Below are positions 14,263-16,224 of a DNA stretch of 16,224 nucleotides, piece by piece. Position numbers and translations under genes: made by a program. This DNA comes from Gammaproteobacteria bacterium (lineage in GTDB: Bacteria; Pseudomonadota; Gammaproteobacteria; Pseudomonadales; Pseudohongiellaceae): positions 68,774 to 84,997 of the forward strand of contig PBHS01000029.1 of NCBI GenBank assembly GCA_002719575.1. The letters are read 5' to 3'. Numbering within the stretch: position 1 is the stretch's first letter; the number at the start of each line of letters is the position of its first letter. The notes below the pieces were generated by a model. The model was not told the DNA's origin. It did no database searches and worked only from the letters and a program-made list of their open reading frames with translations.

Positions 14263-14376
14263 AGATTCAGGCCTGTACAAATCAGCCAGCATTGAGAAAA
14301 CACGCATCAAGGAGGACTAATCGTCCGTCTTAGCTTATGTGTTCAGTCTGCAAAAACCAGTTATGGCATGAATTGG
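14263..14376. other. Gap between the phoR relict and ppx
   Basis: The plus strand carries a strong ribosome-binding-like AAGGAGG (14309-14315) with no ATG at a usable distance; the next ATG lies more than 20 bases on and opens only a frame antisense to ppx. This may mark the lost start of a gene that once followed phoR, or be chance. Confidence 0.3.
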
Positions 14377-14378
14377 TT
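14352..14378 (-). terminator. Probable weak terminator of ppx
   Basis: On the minus strand AACCA (overlapping the ppx stop) pairs with TGGTT, with further A-T pairs after one mismatch, and is followed directly by TTT giving a run of five T. The stem is short and the loop large, so it is at best a modest terminator. Confidence 0.4.
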
Positions 14379-15348
14379 AAACCACCTGTGGCGTTGTAAT
14401 GCTGACACGGGGGAGGCCGCTTTGAGCCATCACATTGAAAGTCTTCTCATTTTTTACCATGAAATCGAGCATACCCTCACGAAGCGCAGTCGCACTGAAT
14501 CGGACAATCGGCACATTATAAGCCTCCATCAATCCGGACAGCACACACCAGCCGGGTAGCAGGAGGTCCCTGCGCGCTTCTTTCAGCCCAGTCAATTCCC
14601 CTTTTTCGGCAATTGTTTCGGCGAGGAGACTCTTCATCTCCTCAAGAATCTGGAGCGAAACGATATCCTTCCCGTAGCCCAGCCCTTCGCAGATGGCTGA
14701 CAGCATTTTTACAGTTCCTGAGGAGGCGTGGGCTTGGCGCCAACCGCACCGGGCGACACCCGGAGCAACCGAAGCAAATACCTTGACCGCTGCGCGCCGA
14801 CCTTCGTTCATTGCAGAAATTAGCGACTTGAAGTTCGGTCTATGATTGGAGAAGAAGCAGTCGCGCCATGCGACGCTGCCGATCGATAAACTGTCCGTGA
14901 GCAGCCGCCGATGATGACTACCAATAATGATTTCTGTGCTACCACCGCCGATGTCAATAACAAGGCGGTGTATATCGTTTTTTGGTAAGTCCGTGATCAC
15001 CCCCGCATAGATCAGAACCGCTTCTTGAACGCCAGAGATAACAGAAATATCTATACCAATTTCTGCGGCACGGGCGACAAAAGAATCAGCATTCTTTGCA
15101 ACACGAAATGTGTTAGTGCCAAGGGCCCAGTACTGCTGCACAGGATACTGCGCCATAAGATGAGCAAAACGGTGCAAGCAAGCGATTCCGCGTTCAAACG
15201 CTTCCGGCGATATGCAACCAGTCTCGCTAATATTCTCACCCAATTGGATTTTTTCGCTTAATCGCTCGACGATCTTTATTGCCCCACCCTGCCATTCCCC
15301 GATCAGTAGGTGGAAGCTGTTGGAACCCAAATCAATACAAGCATGCAT
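14377..15348 (-). CDS. ppx: Exopolyphosphatase / guanosine pentaphosphatase family, short form
   Basis: This 323-residue protein of the ASKHA fold hydrolyses terminal phosphates of polyphosphate or of pppGpp. Visible are the phosphate-1 loop DLGSNSFHLLIGE (6-18), GTNTFRVAKN (77-86), SGVQEA with E109 as the likely catalytic Glu, the phosphate-2 motif VIDIGGGSTEI (130-140), and ASSGTVK in the second lobe. E. coli Ppx and GppA are about 500 residues with a C-terminal HD-like domain. Here the protein stops after the N-terminal pair of domains, as in the many short homologues, so this is not obviously a truncation. It converges on the phoR relict. Ppx and GppA cannot be told apart from sequence alone. 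Confidence 0.88.
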   Translation of the reverse strand: MHACIDLGSNSFHLLIGEWQGGAIKIVERLSEKIQLGENISETGCISPEAFERGIACLHRFAHLMAQYPVQQYWALGTNTFRVAKNADSFVARAAEIGIDISVISGVQEAVLIYAGVITDLPKNDIHRLVIDIGGGSTEIIIGSHHRRLLTDSLSIGSVAWRDCFFSNHRPNFKSLISAMNEGRRAAVKVFASVAPGVARCGWRQAHASSGTVKMLSAICEGLGYGKDIVSLQILEEMKSLLAETIAEKGELTGLKEARRDLLLPGWCVLSGLMEAYNVPIVRFSATALREGMLDFMVKNEKTFNVMAQSGLPRVSITTPQVV

Positions 15349-15511
15349 ATAAGAACTGATGATCGCTTTGAGAACGCGAGGATCGGTCGCTAAGCACCGA
15401 CAACCTCACTCAATACTCGAGATATCGACAGACTCGGGCAAAGTCTGAGCCAACGAGTTTAAACCAAAAGCGGAGTTTTAGGCATGATCACCTTGAGAAG
15501 ATGAGTTACAA
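15349..15511. other. Gap between bfd and ppx
   Basis: No gene is seen. A perfect 6-bp inverted repeat, CAGACT and AGTCTG (15429-15434, 15442-15447), has a 7-base loop and no T tract; it lies 81 bases upstream of the ppx start and could be an operator or leader hairpin. Downstream of bfd a weak A/T-rich stem (AAAA...TTTT) near 15463-15480 may serve as a poor 3' end. Confidence 0.3.
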
Positions 15512-15700
15512 CTACCCTGCACTGACGAAAGGAGCGGACTCAGAATACTCTTCTGCAATATCACGCACCAGTGCACCACACTTACCGCAGCCGGAGGCGA
15601 CACCGAGCCGATCTCGTAAGTCTTGGAAAGTGCTAGTCCCCTTCCGGCAAGTGGCGCGAATTTCGTGATCGGTAATTTGACGGCAAATACAAATATACAT
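15512..15700 (-). CDS. bfd: Bacterioferritin-associated ferredoxin
   Basis: This 62-residue [2Fe-2S] protein binds bacterioferritin and reduces its stored Fe(III) so that iron is released. It begins MYICICRQITDHEIR and later has LRDRLGVASGCGKCG. The cysteines C4, C6, C38 and C41 sit at the positions of the cluster ligands of E. coli Bfd. The open frame extends six codons further to a TTG (15718), but the ATG at 15698-15700 gives the family start and has GGA 8 bases upstream, so I choose it. No bacterioferritin gene is in the window. A promoter with a palindrome precedes it, fitting iron-type or redox control. Confidence 0.93.
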   Translation of the reverse strand: MYICICRQITDHEIRATCRKGTSTFQDLRDRLGVASGCGKCGALVRDIAEEYSESAPFVSAG

Positions 15701-15719
15701 AACAAAAATCCAAAGCAAG

Positions 15720-15748
15720 TGTGTACTCTAAACAACAATTGTTGTCAA
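15720..15748 (-). promoter_or_regulatory. Promoter of bfd with an operator-like palindrome
   Basis: On the minus strand a perfect -35 box TTGACA (15743-15748) is 17 bases from a weak -10, TACACA (15720-15725). That would put transcription start about 13 bases before the bfd ATG. The 14-bp perfect palindrome ACAACAATTGTTGT (15732-15745) fills the spacer and overlaps the -35, the usual place for a repressor. It matches the classical Fur box only poorly, so the regulator is open. Confidence 0.6.
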
Positions 15749-15858
15749 CAACCGACTACATAAGTGGTCATATCGAAGGAAAGAAACCCGTACTTATGAA
15801 GACCCCGGAGAGCGTCAATACCAAAACCCGTTGCTAAATGGACGAAAGCCTATAGACT
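15749..15858. other. Gap between the ABC ATPase and bfd
   Basis: A plus-strand ATG at 15795 opens only 13 codons; GAAGGAAAG lies upstream at a long spacing. I see no gene here and no clear terminator for the ABC ATPase. Confidence 0.3.
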
Positions 15859-16224
15859 CTATTGTTTCAAAAATTTTGGATAAATTGTGTGCATCGCATT
15901 GCTACTTATCGTGACCTTCACCGTTTCCCCAACATTGATGCTTTCATGACTTTTTATTCGAACTAGGATTCTCTCGCTTGAATCCAGAGTAATTCTTAAC
16001 AATTTCGTCTCTCCCTCAAAGTGCATCCAGTCGACAAGGCCATTGCCATTCGAGGCAGGTGTGACCAAAAAGTCCCAAGGCCTCATTAAGACAACGGCTT
16101 CAGAGTCATCAAGACTAAAGTTGTCCTTATATATCCAAACGTCACCAAGGGCAGTACTGGCGAACTGGCCAGCAATGCTTGCTCTCAAGAACACAGCTTC
16201 TCCAAGGAATGAAGCAATTTCAGG
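15859..16224 (-). CDS. ABC transporter ATP-binding protein, C-terminal TOBE-domain part (cut by window edge)
   Basis: The minus-strand frame is open from the right edge to a TAG at 15859-15861, about 121 residues. The visible part starts PEIASFLGEAVFLRASIAG and continues with VVLMRPWDFLV, KLLRITLDSSERILV and NVGETVKVTISS. The pattern FLGEA followed by a beta-rich domain with the [VL]-[ML]-RP-[WE]-D segment and a final G-x-x-V-x-[VL] strand is that of the TOBE domains in FbpC-, PotA- or MalK-like ATPases. The ATPase core lies outside the window. Iron(III) import (FbpC type) would suit the bfd neighbour, but polyamine or other substrates are equally possible. An internal GTG at 16194 is not a real start. 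Confidence 0.75.
   Translation of the reverse strand, partial: PEIASFLGEAVFLRASIAGQFASTALGDVWIYKDNFSLDDSEAVVLMRPWDFLVTPASNGNGLVDWMHFEGETKLLRITLDSSERILVRIKSHESINVGETVKVTISSNAMHTIYPKFLKQ

Noticed and set aside
15698..15718. TTG start six codons upstream for bfd
   Set aside because: It would place the first residues inside the short leader next to the -10 box and disagrees with the family start MYxCIC.
15795..15836. 13-codon plus-strand ORF after GAAGGAAAG
   Set aside because: It is very short, the spacing from the ribosome-binding-like sequence is too long, and there is no resemblance to bacterioferritin or a leader peptide.

Overview
The window reads as a moderate-GC gammaproteobacterial chromosome, probably from a free-living aerobe. 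This rests on ubiC (ubiquinone synthesis), a recognisable PhoR relict, a Ppx/GppA-family gene, a CopC/CopD pair, a bacterioferritin-associated ferredoxin and an acyl-CoA catabolic cluster. I cannot name a genus. Every intact gene lies on the minus strand; the main plus-strand coding trace is a dead sensor kinase.

Layout from left to right. Positions 1-1275 hold the start of an NfsA-like nitroreductase (cut by the window edge) and a secreted class-C beta-lactamase-fold serine hydrolase. Positions 1276-2115 carry no intact gene but hold fragments of decayed coding sequence. Positions 2116-3481 encode copD and copC, with an intercistronic hairpin. Positions 3701-7112 form a tight four-gene unit, transcribed as glycosyltransferase GT2, nucleoside-phosphorylase-like protein, spore-photoproduct-lyase-like radical SAM protein, then SDR. 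A strong intrinsic terminator (7123-7152) separates it from a second run at 7175-11730: class III CoA-transferase, two SDRs and an ACAD11-like acyl-CoA dehydrogenase. Positions 11731-12091 look like decayed sequence. ubiC (12092-12643) is preceded by a small frameshifted ORF whose stop overlaps the ubiC start.

Positions 12941-14262 contain an almost full-length relict of phoR on the plus strand, with 14 premature stops and one frameshift. No phoB lies beside it. It converges on a short-form ppx (14377-15348). Then come bfd, with a clear promoter and an operator-like palindrome, and the TOBE-domain end of an ABC transporter ATPase that runs off the right edge.

Working together: the CoA-transferase, acyl-CoA dehydrogenase and SDR genes form a coherent pathway for activating and oxidising an unknown acid. 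The GT2/phosphorylase/radical-SAM/SDR unit is the most intriguing part. A nucleosidase-fold protein coupled to a radical SAM enzyme suggests either 5'-deoxyadenosine removal or an adenosyl-transfer and depurination logic like that of HpnH/HpnG in hopanoid synthesis. This is inference only.
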